Assembly: GCF_014595955.1 (NCBI RefSeq) | Contig: NZ_JABVCF010000022.1 | Span: 1-64,000 of the forward strand | Reading direction: 5' to 3' | DNA length: 64,000 nt | DNA from: Pseudaminobacter soli (ex Zhang et al. 2022) | Lineage (GTDB): Bacteria > Pseudomonadota > Alphaproteobacteria > Rhizobiales > Rhizobiaceae | Part shown: one piece after another, positions 43,827 through 52,381 of the stretch | Layout: every line of letters begins with the position of its first letter | Numbering within the stretch: position 1 is the first letter of the stretch | The notes under the pieces: model-generated | Database searches by the model: none | Told to the model about the DNA's origin: nothing | Seen by the model: the letters and a program-made list of their open reading frames with translations, nothing else | Made by a program: the position numbers and the translations under genes

Positions 43827-45159
43827 TGGTGACCTCCCCAGTCTGGCTGACGGCCCACGGGAATATCCCATTGTGATGTTGCACAAAGCCGGTGATCTCG
43901 CGAACCCGCGCCAAGTCCTCCACGGTCGGCTGGACATAGCCCGTGCTATCGACGGCGCGGCTCGCAATCTTGGCGGGGCCGCCCTCCCAGTTCCATCTGT
44001 AGCGGAAGCGGGTGAGGCACTTGTCCAGGACCGGGTCCTCGAGCTGTGCTTCCTGCCAGGTTCTGCCGCCATCGAGAGTGATGTCGACATTCGTGACCTT
44101 GCCATTGCCGGACCAGGCAAATCCCTGAATCTCGTAAAGGCCAGGACCCTTCAAGCTCATTCCGCCAGACGGGCTTGTGATGACCGACTTGCACTCCATG
44201 ACCATGCTGAACTGCCGCCACTTGCCGCCCGGCATAGGGTCGGAATAGCGCGCCGTCTCGCCACGGATCTGATCCGGCTGATCGACGAGCTTGATGCGGC
44301 GCAGCCACTTTACGTTCGTGTTGCCCTCCCAGCCGGGGAAGATCGCACGGATCGGGTAACCCTGTTCGGCCCGCAGCATTTCGCCGTTCTGGCCATAGGC
44401 GAGCAAGGCATCGTCCATGACCTTTTCGATGGGGATCGACCGCAGATGGCCGGAGCCGTCGGCGCCCTCGAACATCACCCACTTGGCCTCCGGCTTCACC
44501 CCGGCCTCCGCCAGCAGCCAGGAAAGCGGAACGCCGGTCCACTGCGCGCAAGAAAGCAGGCCGTGGGATTGCTGGACGGTCGTCGAGGCCGCCTTGGTCC
44601 AATCGGTCAGGCCATTGCCGGAACACTCAAGGAAATGGAACCGCGATACCGATGGATACCGCATCAGGTCGCTCATGGTGAAAACCAGCGGCTGTTCCAC
44701 CAGACCGTGGATGACCAGGCGATGCTGCTCGGGGTCGATCCTGGCCACGCCGTTATGATGACGCTCGAAAAAGAGTCCGTTTGGCGTGATGATGCCGGTC
44801 TGGTGCTGGAGCGGCGTCATGCTCCAGTCCGAAAAGTTTTGCTTGTTCACCAGAACGTCGGTGCGGTGGCGCTTGACGTGCTCCTCGAACTCGATCGGCA
44901 TGCCATATCCCTTTTCCGGGATGGGGTCGCCCATGGCCATGCTGCTTTCGGGCACGGGCAGCGCCTCGGCCGAGCTTCGGGAGGCGCCGGCAACTCCCGT
45001 CGCCGCTGCGCCCGCTGCAATGACGCTGCCGCGCAGGAAGCTGCGGCGTGTCGGCTTTATTTGTTCTCCGGGGGGCGTGTTTTCCGCAAAATCGGCCGCC
45101 CTATCCCCTGGCTTCGCATTCGCGCGGCCTGGCTCAATCTTCAAGTCCTCAACCTCCAT
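43813..45159 (-). CDS. soxC: SoxC-type sulfite/sulfane dehydrogenase, molybdopterin subunit
   Basis: The 448-residue protein has a twin-arginine signal (PTRRSFLRGSVIAAGAA) and a sulfite-oxidase fold. The molybdenum-ligating Cys lies in RFHFLECSGNG near residue 175. SHGLLSCAQWTGVPLSWLL, PIRAIFPGWEGNTNVKWLRR and a C-terminal Ig-like dimerisation domain (VTNVDITLDGGRTWQ) follow. SoxC is closely related to SorA. SoxC with SoxD oxidises the sulfane sulfur on SoxY, or sulfite in Sor-type systems. No soxXYZAB genes are visible within the window, so it may work as a free-standing sulfite dehydrogenase. Confidence 0.9.
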   Translation of the reverse strand: MEVEDLKIEPGRANAKPGDRAADFAENTPPGEQIKPTRRSFLRGSVIAAGAAATGVAGASRSSAEALPVPESSMAMGDPIPEKGYGMPIEFEEHVKRHRTDVLVNKQNFSDWSMTPLQHQTGIITPNGLFFERHHNGVARIDPEQHRLVIHGLVEQPLVFTMSDLMRYPSVSRFHFLECSGNGLTDWTKAASTTVQQSHGLLSCAQWTGVPLSWLLAEAGVKPEAKWVMFEGADGSGHLRSIPIEKVMDDALLAYGQNGEMLRAEQGYPIRAIFPGWEGNTNVKWLRRIKLVDQPDQIRGETARYSDPMPGGKWRQFSMVMECKSVITSPSGGMSLKGPGLYEIQGFAWSGNGKVTNVDITLDGGRTWQEAQLEDPVLDKCLTRFRYRWNWEGGPAKIASRAVDSTGYVQPTVEDLARVREITGFVQHHNGIFPWAVSQTGEVTNAIA

Positions 45160-45360
45160 AGTCGCGCTCTTCGCAATCTCGCGCGCCGGGAACCTAGCGA
45201 GCTACGTACCTGTGTCAATGAAGGGGCGGACCATTGTTGGCTTCCGTCGCGGAACCACCCCAATGAGGTCAATGCGCTGCTCGACGAGGTGCGAGAGGCC
45301 GCGGGCGGGTGCTGATCGCCCGCTGGGTTGACATACCTGCATTAATGGCAATGGTCGCTC

Positions 45361-45384
45361 GCGACACGCACAGCGACGTGTCGC
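45361..45384. promoter_or_regulatory. perfect inverted repeat upstream of the pseudoazurin gene
   Basis: GCGACACG and CGTGTCGC form a perfect 8-base inverted repeat around 8 bases, 28 bases before the TTG start. A TTGACA box stands at 45328-45333. This position, between a candidate -35 box and the start codon, suits a repressor site or an mRNA hairpin. The binding protein is unknown. Confidence 0.4.
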
Positions 45385-45412
45385 AAAATCAGTACATTTA
45401 GGAGAATTTGTC

Positions 45413-45862
45413 TTGAAGGCAGCTTACATCGCCACGCTGGCCGTTGGACTGGCTCTGCCGTTTTCCGCCTTCGCGGCGGATCACGAAGTCCAGATGCTCA
45501 ACAAGGGCTCCGACGGGACGCCGATGGTCTTTGAGCCACTCGTCGTGAAGGCTGCACCTGGCGATACCGTCACCTTCGTGCCGACCGATAAGAGCCACAA
45601 TTCCGCAAGCATGAAGGACGGCTTGCCGGATGGCGCGGAGATGTGGAAAGGCAAGGCCAACGAGAAGATCACGGTGACGGTGACAGAGGAAGGCGTCTAT
45701 ATGTACCAGTGCACGCCGCATCTGGGGATGGGCATGATCGGCGCAATCGTAGTGGGCAAACCCGCGAACCTCGAGACCGTCAAGGCGCTGAAATATCCCG
45801 GCAAAGCCAAGGTCACGGCGGAGAAGATCTTTGCCGAGATCGAAACGTCCAACGGAAGTTGA
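45413..45862 (+). CDS. pseudoazurin (type I blue copper protein)
   Basis: The start is a TTG at 45413 with AGGAGA upstream, and the signal peptide is LPFSAFA-type. The 149-residue periplasmic copper protein has the pseudoazurin layout: VQMLNKGSDGTPMVFEPLVV near residue 26, KSHNSASMKD with the first His ligand, and YMYQCTPHLGMGM with Cys, His and Met ligands. Pseudoazurins carry electrons, commonly to or from nitrite reductase or dehydrogenases. It is divergent from soxC, so it is a good candidate acceptor for the SoxCD pair; that is inferred from position only. Confidence 0.92.
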   Translation: MKAAYIATLAVGLALPFSAFAADHEVQMLNKGSDGTPMVFEPLVVKAAPGDTVTFVPTDKSHNSASMKDGLPDGAEMWKGKANEKITVTVTEEGVYMYQCTPHLGMGMIGAIVVGKPANLETVKALKYPGKAKVTAEKIFAEIETSNGS

Positions 45863-46442
45863 CAAGGCGTTCTGCTCGATCGGCCACCTGACCTGGCCTC
45901 GTACTGGCCCTGTTCAAGGGCCAGTAATTCTGCAGCACTGCGTTTCCGACATGCCCACGCCGACACCACCGCGCCCGCAGCCGGGGCCTCGGCCAGGATG
46001 CGCGTCTTCGCCTCCGGCTCAAGCGGCCCCAAGGGAAACACGACTGCGCAAATAGGCTTGGGGACTACAGCCCATCTCAGTGCGGAAAGCATAGCCGTTA
46101 TCATCGCACCCTATGAATGAGGGCTTTAGGATTCGACGCAACGATCCGGGACGGCTTGCTTGAGGTAGGACAACGGAACGGCCGCCTTCTAAGCTCGGAT
46201 CCCAAAAGCCGACCGTCAACTCTCGGCCCGAGCCTGCCGTTCCGCAATGCGCCCAATATCAGCCAGCCTATCCCCCGAAGACATTGCTGCTATCAAGCCA
46301 ATGACAATTTCCGATCGCTGAACAGCTAACCCTGGTCATAGGGTTGCGAAACGTTGACCAGTACGCATTCGGCACCATGAGAGCCGACGTTTGGGAATGG
46401 CACCCTTCCAAAGAAGGGCGTTTAGCGGGGAACCGGAGTTTC
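45863..46442. other. intergenic stretch without a recognised gene
   Basis: The 580 bases between the converging pseudoazurin and LysR genes hold no recognisable gene and no clear repeat. Confidence 0.45.
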
Positions 46443-47339
46443 CTACCGGGCTCGATGCCGAAGCGCGTCGACGATGACATTGAACGCGGGAAGGTTCTGG
46501 CGGCGGCTCGGATAGTAGAGGAAATAACCGTCGAAGAAGGGCGACCAGTAGTCGAGAACTAGCACCAGTGAGCCCGACCTGATGTGCCCGTCCACGATGT
46601 TCTCGGGCACGTAGGCGATACCGTAGCCGTTCACGGCCGCGTCGATCATGGCGTAGGAATTATTGAAGGTGAGCTGACCGTCTACCCGCACGCGCAGCGC
46701 CTGTCCGTCCTTTTCGAATTCCCACGCATACAGCCCGCCGGCGGTCTCGTGACGCATGTTGATGCAGACGTGCCTGACCAGATCCTGCGGATGGTCCGGC
46801 ACGCCATGCTCAGCGAGATAGCCGGGTGACGCCACAGCCACCAGGCGCCAGTCAGGGCCGATCCGCACCGCGATCATGTCCTTCTCGACGCTCTCGCCCA
46901 GCCGAACGCCGGCGTCGAATCCTTCCTCGACGATGTTGCGGAAGGTGCTGTCCAGAATCAGTTCGACGCTGATGTCGGGATAGGCTTTGAGCACGGGCTT
47001 CAACTTCGGCCATACGACACTTTCAAGCGCGTGGTCGGACAGGGTCAGCCTGACGGAGCCTGAGGGTTTGTCGCGGAACGCCATCAGCGCGGCGATCTCG
47101 TCCTCGATCTCGGTCATGCGCGGGGTGATCGTCTGCAACAGCCGTTCACCCGCAGGTGTTGTTGCGACATTGCGCGTGGTGCGCGTCAGAAGCCGGATAC
47201 CCATGCGCCCTTCAAGCTGCTTGATGGCATAGCTGAGGGTCGACTGCGCCACGCCGATCCTTGCGGCCGCTTTCGTGAAGCTGCGTTCCTCTGCAACGAT
47301 CCTGAACCAGGTCAATTGATTGAAATCCGTCTTCTCCAT
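46443..47339 (-). CDS. LysR family transcriptional regulator
   Basis: The 298-residue protein is a full-length LysR regulator: an N-terminal winged helix (FNQLTWFRIVAEERSFTKAA, then IGVAQSTLSYAIKQLEGRMG) and an effector-binding domain with LTLSDHALESVVWPKLKPVL and the C-terminal SGSLVLVLDYWSPFFDGYFL that is common in regulators of MFS-type efflux genes. It is divergent from the MFS gene at 47470, so it probably controls the cluster MFS-cyclophilin-cupin-SDR that follows. Confidence 0.93.
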   Translation of the reverse strand: MEKTDFNQLTWFRIVAEERSFTKAAARIGVAQSTLSYAIKQLEGRMGIRLLTRTTRNVATTPAGERLLQTITPRMTEIEDEIAALMAFRDKPSGSVRLTLSDHALESVVWPKLKPVLKAYPDISVELILDSTFRNIVEEGFDAGVRLGESVEKDMIAVRIGPDWRLVAVASPGYLAEHGVPDHPQDLVRHVCINMRHETAGGLYAWEFEKDGQALRVRVDGQLTFNNSYAMIDAAVNGYGIAYVPENIVDGHIRSGSLVLVLDYWSPFFDGYFLYYPSRRQNLPAFNVIVDALRHRAR

Positions 47340-47372
47340 GGCGTCCCTGCAAAGCCCAGAGCGAGAAGATTA

Positions 47373-47397
47373 ATCGATTGGATCGATTGGTCCAATC
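47373..47397. promoter_or_regulatory. repeat cluster between LysR and MFS genes, candidate LysR operator
   Basis: ATCGATTGG is repeated in tandem (47373-47381, 47382-47390), and the second copy's GATTGG pairs with CCAATC (47392-47397), forming a 13-base palindrome with a one-base centre. ATTGG at 47377-47381 and CCAAT at 47392-47396 form a dyad of the general LysR (T-N11-A) shape. It is centred in the 130-base divergent promoter region. Confidence 0.45.
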
Positions 47398-47469
47398 AAA
47401 TTGCACCGGGTAATTGTTTCGCGGCGGAGAGCCTAAATCCCATCCGAACCCAATATCGGAGTAAGCGGA

Positions 47470-48654
47470 ATGGTTTCCGTCGCGGAAAATGCGGGCAGCA
47501 AGCCTGATGCTGCCTGGGGCGCCGTCCTTTCGATGGCGCTGTGCGTGGCGATGCTGATCGCCTCGGAATTCATGCCGGTCAGTCTTTTGACGCCGATGGC
47601 CGAAGGGCTGGGCGCGACGGAAGGCCAGACCGGACAGGCGATCTCGATCAGCGGTCTTTTCGCGGTCCTGGCGAGTCTCCTCATTACCACCGTCGCCGGA
47701 ACCTTGAATCGGAAATGGGTGATGGTGGCGATGACAGGCTTCATGCTGCTGTCGCTTGCTCTGGTCGCGGCCGCGCCGAATTTCGCGGTGCTGATGATCG
47801 GCCGCGCGCTGCTCGGCATCTGCATTGGTGGCTTTTGGGCGTTGGCGACAGCCGTCATCATGCGGCTAGTCCCGGAAAGCGACGTGCCCCGTGCGCTCGC
47901 CCTCATGTATGGCGGCCAGGCTATTGCCGCGGCCTTCGCTGCGCCCATCGGCAGCTATCTCGGCGGGATGTTCGGCTGGCGTGAGGTCTTCTGGGCACTG
48001 ACACCGATCGTGGCCATCAACCTGGTCTGGCATGTTATCGCGCTGCCCTCGCTGCCGGCGCGCCAGAAGCAAGACTTCCGAGCCATGTTCGACCTGCTGA
48101 AGCGTTCGTATTTCCTGCGTGGGCTTATGGCATGCATGCTGTCATGGGGCTCGGCATTCACCATGTTCACTTACCTGCGCCCTTTTCTCGAGCAGGTGAC
48201 GGGGGTGGATGTAACGGCGCTATCGATCCTTCTGCTGCTGCTCGGCTGCGCCGGGTTCATTGGCACATGGGCCGCGGGCCGTTTCCTGAAGGGTAACGTC
48301 GCCCCCTTCCTGAAACTGCCCGCTCTGGTGATGGGCGGAGCCACCGTCGGGCTTCTGCTGTTCGGTTTCTCCCCCATTGCTGCGGGTCTGTTCATGATGA
48401 TCTGGGGGGCGATGAACACCATGTTCTCGGTCATCTGGATGACCTGGATGTCGCAGAATGCGGACGACACGCCCGAGGCCGCAGGCAGCCTGATGGTCGC
48501 GGCGATCCAAACCTCGATCCTGCTGGGCGCGGTGGTGGGCGGACTGCTGCTGGACGGCATTTCGATCCAGGCAACCTTTATCGGCAGCGTGGTTCTCGCC
48601 GTTCTCGCATTCGTCCTGATCGGGAACGGACAGCGCATGCTGAAATCGGCCTAG
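47470..48654 (+). CDS. MFS transporter (DHA1/NepI-type efflux pump)
   Basis: The 394-residue protein has 12 membrane helices and drug/proton antiporter traits: helix 1 with IASEFMPVSLLTPMAEGLGA, helix 4 with MIGRALLGICIGGFWALATA and antiporter motif C-like GGMFGWREVFWALTPIV in helix 5-6. It resembles purine-ribonucleoside or arabinose efflux proteins but its substrate is not evident. It is divergent from a LysR regulator and heads an operon of small-molecule-related genes. Confidence 0.9.
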   Translation: MVSVAENAGSKPDAAWGAVLSMALCVAMLIASEFMPVSLLTPMAEGLGATEGQTGQAISISGLFAVLASLLITTVAGTLNRKWVMVAMTGFMLLSLALVAAAPNFAVLMIGRALLGICIGGFWALATAVIMRLVPESDVPRALALMYGGQAIAAAFAAPIGSYLGGMFGWREVFWALTPIVAINLVWHVIALPSLPARQKQDFRAMFDLLKRSYFLRGLMACMLSWGSAFTMFTYLRPFLEQVTGVDVTALSILLLLLGCAGFIGTWAAGRFLKGNVAPFLKLPALVMGGATVGLLLFGFSPIAAGLFMMIWGAMNTMFSVIWMTWMSQNADDTPEAAGSLMVAAIQTSILLGAVVGGLLLDGISIQATFIGSVVLAVLAFVLIGNGQRMLKSA

Positions 48655-48678
48655 CCGCTCCCCGCACGAAGGCCCCAA

Positions 48679-49134
48679 ATGGACAAGCATTCCACCCGAA
48701 TTTCACGCCGCACATTGCTGGCAGCGGCAGCCGCCAGCCTCACCGTTCCCACCTTTGTTAGCGCCCAAGCTCAAGAAGGAACCGCCATGCGCCTCAGATT
48801 CACCTTCGCGGATCAGGATTTCACGGCAACGCTGGAGGACAACCCTTCGGCACGCGATCTCTTCTCGATGCTGCCGCTGGACCTGACCATCAGCGACTAT
48901 TCGACCAACGAGAAGATCGCCTACCTGCCTCGCAAGCTGACCGAGGAAGGCAGCGGCCGCTTCGGCGAGGAGACGGTTGGCGACCTCTGCTACTTCGCGC
49001 CCTGGGGCAATCTGGCGATGTTCCATGATCCCTATAGCTGGTCGCGCGGTCTCCGGCTCGGCCGTCTGGACCAAGGGGCCAGGCCGCTGCTGGTGCGCGG
49101 CGAACCCCCGCTGCGCGTCGAAGCTCTGTCCTGA
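48679..49134 (+). CDS. exported cyclophilin-like fold protein
   Basis: The 151-residue protein has a twin-arginine-type leader ([20 protein letters not shown]), followed by a cyclophilin-like domain ([58 protein letters not shown]). This type is seen in many bacteria beside oxidoreductase genes; a specific function is not established. The internal ATG (MRLRFTF at 48787) would give a cytoplasmic form. It sits 24 bases after the MFS gene in the LysR-controlled run. Confidence 0.82.
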   Translation: MDKHSTRISRRTLLAAAAASLTVPTFVSAQAQEGTAMRLRFTFADQDFTATLEDNPSARDLFSMLPLDLTISDYSTNEKIAYLPRKLTEEGSGRFGEETVGDLCYFAPWGNLAMFHDPYSWSRGLRLGRLDQGARPLLVRGEPPLRVEALS

Positions 49135-49150
49135 TCCGAAGGAGGTCCTC

Positions 49151-49540
49151 ATGGAGATCTATCGTGCCGGGCAAATGCCCTCCCGCTCCGGCCCCGCCGA
49201 CTGGTTCACCGGCCGTGTGCGCATCGATGCGCTGTTCAACAGCGCCGCTCCCGATCGCGTGCAGGGTGCCGACAGCACCTTCGAGCCGGGTGCACGCACC
49301 GCCTGGCATACGCATCCGCTCGGCCAGACACTGATCGTCACTTCCGGCCGGGTGCAGCGTGAGGGCGGACCTGTCGAGGAAGTCCGGCCCGGCGATGTCG
49401 TCTGGTTCGAGCCCGGCGAAAAGCACTGGCACGGCGCATCGCCCCGGACAGCCATGACCCATATCGCGCTTCAGGAGGTCAAGGACGGCAAGGTCGTCGA
49501 CTGGCTGGAGCATGTCACCGACGCCGAATACGGCGCCTGA
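49151..49540 (+). CDS. cupin domain protein
   Basis: The ATG at 49151 has a perfect GGAGG site. The 129-residue protein is a single cupin: [20 protein letters not shown] near residue 44 supplies the metal-binding His pair and [19 protein letters not shown] near 86 supplies the second motif. Small cupins of this kind act as isomerases or oxygenases, or bind small ligands. The pair of cupin and SDR genes following a cyclophilin-like protein is a common arrangement near LysR-regulated efflux genes. Confidence 0.9.
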   Translation: MEIYRAGQMPSRSGPADWFTGRVRIDALFNSAAPDRVQGADSTFEPGARTAWHTHPLGQTLIVTSGRVQREGGPVEEVRPGDVVWFEPGEKHWHGASPRTAMTHIALQEVKDGKVVDWLEHVTDAEYGA

Positions 49541-49570
49541 TCGGCGGCACCAACAGAAGGAAAACCCAGC

Positions 49571-50314
49571 ATGATCAAAGACAAAGTCGTCGTCATCACC
49601 GGCGCTTCCAGCGGCATGGGCGCTGCGGCCGCGCGCCATCTCGCGGCCAAAGGAGCTAACGTGGTCCTGGGGGCCCGCCGCTCCGACCGGATCGATGCGC
49701 TCGCAGCGGAAATCACCGAAGCGGGCGGCAAGGCGGTCGCGGTCACGACGGACGTGACCAGGCGCGAGGACCTCAGGACTCTCGTGGACACGGCGGTCGA
49801 AACCTATGGCCGGATCGATGTTCTCATCAACAATGCGGGCGTGATGCCGCTCTCGCCCCTTGACCGGCTCAAGATCGACGAATGGGACCAGATGATCGAT
49901 GTCAATCTCAAGGGCGTGCTCTACGGCATTGCCGCCGCGCTTCCTTACATGAAGGCGCAGAAATCGGGGCACATCATCAATCTTTCGTCGGTCGCGGGCC
50001 ACAAGCTGTTCGGCGGCTCCGCCGTCTATTCCGCGACCAAGTCCGGTGTGCGCGCCTTGTCCGGAGGGCTGCGTGAAGAAGTCGCCGCCGACAACATTCG
50101 CGTCACGATCATCTCGCCGGGTGCCGTCAAGACGGAACTGCACGACCACATCAGCGAGAAGGACATTCAGCAGGCGAACAGGGAGTTTGCGGCGAAGATT
50201 GCAGTGCCCGCCGAAACCTTTGACCGATTGGTTGCTTCGCCATCAGTGAACCCGCGGACGTCGGCATCAACGAGATCCTCTTCCGACCGACGGCCCAGGA
50301 ACTCTGACATATAA
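49571..50314 (+). CDS. short-chain dehydrogenase/reductase, C-terminus frame-shifted
   Basis: The 247-residue frame is a classical [19 protein letters not shown] near residue 10, NNAG near 87, Ser in NLSSVAGH near 138, YSATKSG near 154. At about 50238 the frame departs from the family: the natural ending ([20 protein letters not shown]) is encoded one base out and stops at 50307. A one-base deletion near 50236-50240 would explain this, leaving the last 20 or so residues altered. Since the core is intact it may still be active. Its substrate is unknown. Confidence 0.85.
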   Translation: MIKDKVVVITGASSGMGAAAARHLAAKGANVVLGARRSDRIDALAAEITEAGGKAVAVTTDVTRREDLRTLVDTAVETYGRIDVLINNAGVMPLSPLDRLKIDEWDQMIDVNLKGVLYGIAAALPYMKAQKSGHIINLSSVAGHKLFGGSAVYSATKSGVRALSGGLREEVAADNIRVTIISPGAVKTELHDHISEKDIQQANREFAAKIAVPAETFDRLVASPSVNPRTSASTRSSSDRRPRNSDI

Positions 50315-50328
50315 CAAAGGAGACAGCC

Positions 50329-50460
50329 ATGAGACAGCACGACAAATCTGGGAACACGGCAGAGCAGGCATCCGGCCTCGACTTCGGTCGCCGCAACCTC
50401 TTGAAATTGACCGGCGCGGGTGTTGCCGCCTTCGGCATGGCTTCAGGACTCGGCACCGGT
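50329..50460 (+). pseudogene. N-terminal fragment of a twin-arginine-exported protein
   Basis: The ATG at 50329 follows an AAAGGAG-like site and gives FGRRNLLKLTGAGVAAFGMA, a clear twin-arginine signal. The protein stops being recognisable near 50460, where the DNA becomes the minus-strand AAA ATPase remnant. It was probably the last gene of the LysR-MFS-SDR cluster and was cut by that rearrangement. The original function cannot be read. Confidence 0.6.
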
Positions 50461-51762
50461 CCCGCAGCACCGAGGGGATCGGCTCCACCTCATTTGCCGT
50501 CATCAGCCACGACAGGTGGGAACGGTCGCAACTGGCCTGGACGTACAGATCGTGCCACCGGCCCGCCGTCTCCGGCTCGAACAAGCCGAGCAGCACATCG
50601 TGCGCGTTCCCATTGTGCTTCCCCGTCCCGACCTTCTCGACCTCGTCGAGGATGATGACAGGCCCGGCGCATTCGTGCCGGCGCACGGTTGACAGGGGGA
50701 GGCTCGGCTCCCCCGACGACCACCGTCGCGGGGTGCCGCCCAGCGCGCCGTCGCTCATGCCTCCGCACGGAATGAGTTCGTAGGGACTGCCGAACTCCTC
50801 GGCGAGCCGGCGAACAAAGCGCGACTTTCCGCAGCCAGGCGGGCCTACCAAAATGGTCGGCCGGATCCTGACGTGCTGCCGCCCGACGAGTCCTTTGAGG
50901 ATCTGGTCGACAACCGAGCTGGCGTAGGGGAATTCCGGCACCAGTCTCGATCGCACGCCGCGAGATCCGGAGTCGCGGGCAGAGGCAGAGGCCGCCCGTC
51001 GATTGCCTCGAACTCCTTCGGCACCTGCTTGCCTTGGGAGACCGAGGCGTTGCCAATCTCGCCCAGAACGACGACCGTGCCGGCCGGTGGCGCGTCGCCC
51101 GAGACGGAGCGCTCCTCATTCTCGACTGCAGGATTCGCGTCGGAACGAGCAGCGACCTCCTTCTTCGCTTCGGGCTTCAGCCGCTCGATCGCGCTCTTGA
51201 ACGGATAGGAGTAGCGGCTGAGTTCGTATCTAAGCTCCAGCCCTCTTGGCGACCTGCCGTAAAAGCCGCCTCGCTGGTCCTCTGCGAGGTCGCGCGAGTG
51301 CGCAGCGCAGCTTAGCGCGCGCCACAGCATCCTTGGGTTGTCGGAGCTCTTCAGATCCTCGAATGCCAGCAGCGCCATCTCCCCTGAAATCGCGGCAGTT
51401 GCGTCCGGATCGCCGAAGCCAGCCCGGTAGACGAGGCAGCGACGGCGGGCCGCCTCGATCGAAAGCCCCGCCGTGTCCTCGACGGCGTTCAGCGCGGCCT
51501 CCAGCGCCACCACACCATGCTTGCTCGGCTCGACCGTGAGTTCCTCGAGGCAGGCGACAAGCGGCGCCAGGTCGGAACGTTTTCGCTTCCTGAGGCACCG
51601 GGCCAGCCGGTCGCCGAATTCTCGCAGGTCCTCGCAGAGATCGTTGCGGTAGAAACACATTCCCGGCAGCAGTTCCTCTTCCGTCGGCAGCCGCCGTCCC
51701 GCGGTCGCGGCCTTCTCCCGCCGCTTGAACAGGCGGTACTCGTGGGAGGTCTCGTCAGTCAT
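50455..51762 (-). pseudogene. AAA family ATPase, truncated and frame-shifted
   Basis: The start at 51762 (MTDETSHEYRLFKRREKAAT) opens a helical N-terminal half (about 1-270) of unknown type. At about 50957 the frame slips by one base (PATPDLAA to VRSRLVPEFPYASS). The ATPase core then continues: Walker A LVGPPGCGKSRF, Walker B PVIILDEVEKVGTG, sensor segment SWLMTANEVEPIPSVLRDRC. The C-terminal part is absent because the sequence ends at the junction near 50455. The combination looks like Lon/AAA-type ATPases of mobile regions. Two small related proteins lie upstream on the same strand. Confidence 0.7.
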
Positions 51763-51769
51763 TCGGGCC

Positions 51770-52024
51770 TCACAAGTGATCGCCCGACTGTCCGGCGGGA
51801 CGCCCCAGCCGGTACCAGCGCGACAGCGTCCGCGCCCAGCATCTCTCCTCCGACATGAGCCAGACGTCCGAGGTTCCAATTGGCCTGTTCTCTCCCGGCA
51901 GCTTCGGATGCCCGGTCGAAACCCCCGAAAGACACGGCACCAGCCTGTGAGCAAGACGCCATCGGCCGAGAATTGGCGCCTCGCCGCTCGCCAGCGCGTG
52001 TCTGGGGACCTCGATGGAATTCAA
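51770..52024 (-). CDS. small protein with RWYRLGRP C-terminus (related to the next)
   Basis: The 84-residue frame starts from TTG at 52024 without a clear ribosome-binding site. The second half (LVPCLSGVSTGHPKLPGENR, then TSDVWLMSEERCWARTLSRW) resembles the protein at 52082-52381 in its last 25 residues. The shared ending is xxRTxxRWYRLGxP. I associate the pattern with a rhizobial DUF6634-like family but cannot verify this. It ends eight bases before the AAA ATPase start and is probably co-transcribed. Confidence 0.5.
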   Translation of the reverse strand: MNSIEVPRHALASGEAPILGRWRLAHRLVPCLSGVSTGHPKLPGENRPIGTSDVWLMSEERCWARTLSRWYRLGRPAGQSGDHL

Positions 52025-52081
52025 GGAACCCAGACGGCGACTGCGCGAGATTTCCGAGGTGTCGCTCCGCGCGGTCTCGCC

Positions 52082-52381
52082 TCATACTTTCCGAACCCCG
52101 TACGGAAGTCCCAGGCGATACCAACGGTTCACCGTGCGAGCGAGACCAAGGTCGGTGTCCATGTATATGAGTTGACTGGTCACAATCTCGCGGCCATCAG
52201 GCAAAGACGGCTGTCCCAGCACATAGCCAGAAAGGCATGCGGTCCGACGCGAATACATGCAATGGCCCTCGATTGACGGCGCCGAACTCAGCGACCCCAT
52301 CGTAACGCTGCCAGCCTCCATCTGATGCAGGTCGTCAGCAAGCCGCTGTGCCTCCCCTGCGTTCATGTAGATGAACTTCAT
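52082..52381 (-). CDS. small protein with RWYRLGLP C-terminus
   Basis: The 99-residue protein begins MKFIYMNAGEAQRLADDLHQ, has GHCMYSRRTACLSGYVLGQP in the centre and ends ARTVNRWYRLGLPYG. Its C-terminus aligns with that of the small protein at 51770. The two plus the AAA ATPase make a unit of three minus-strand genes between a broken plus-strand operon and the tRNA-like fragment. No function is known. Confidence 0.5.
   Translation of the reverse strand: MKFIYMNAGEAQRLADDLHQMEAGSVTMGSLSSAPSIEGHCMYSRRTACLSGYVLGQPSLPDGREIVTSQLIYMDTDLGLARTVNRWYRLGLPYGVRKV

Noticed and set aside
43672-45315. 547-codon plus-strand frame opposite soxC and soxD
   Set aside because: It is the antisense reading of two genes with signal peptides, a haem motif and a molybdenum Cys, and shows no protein family pattern.
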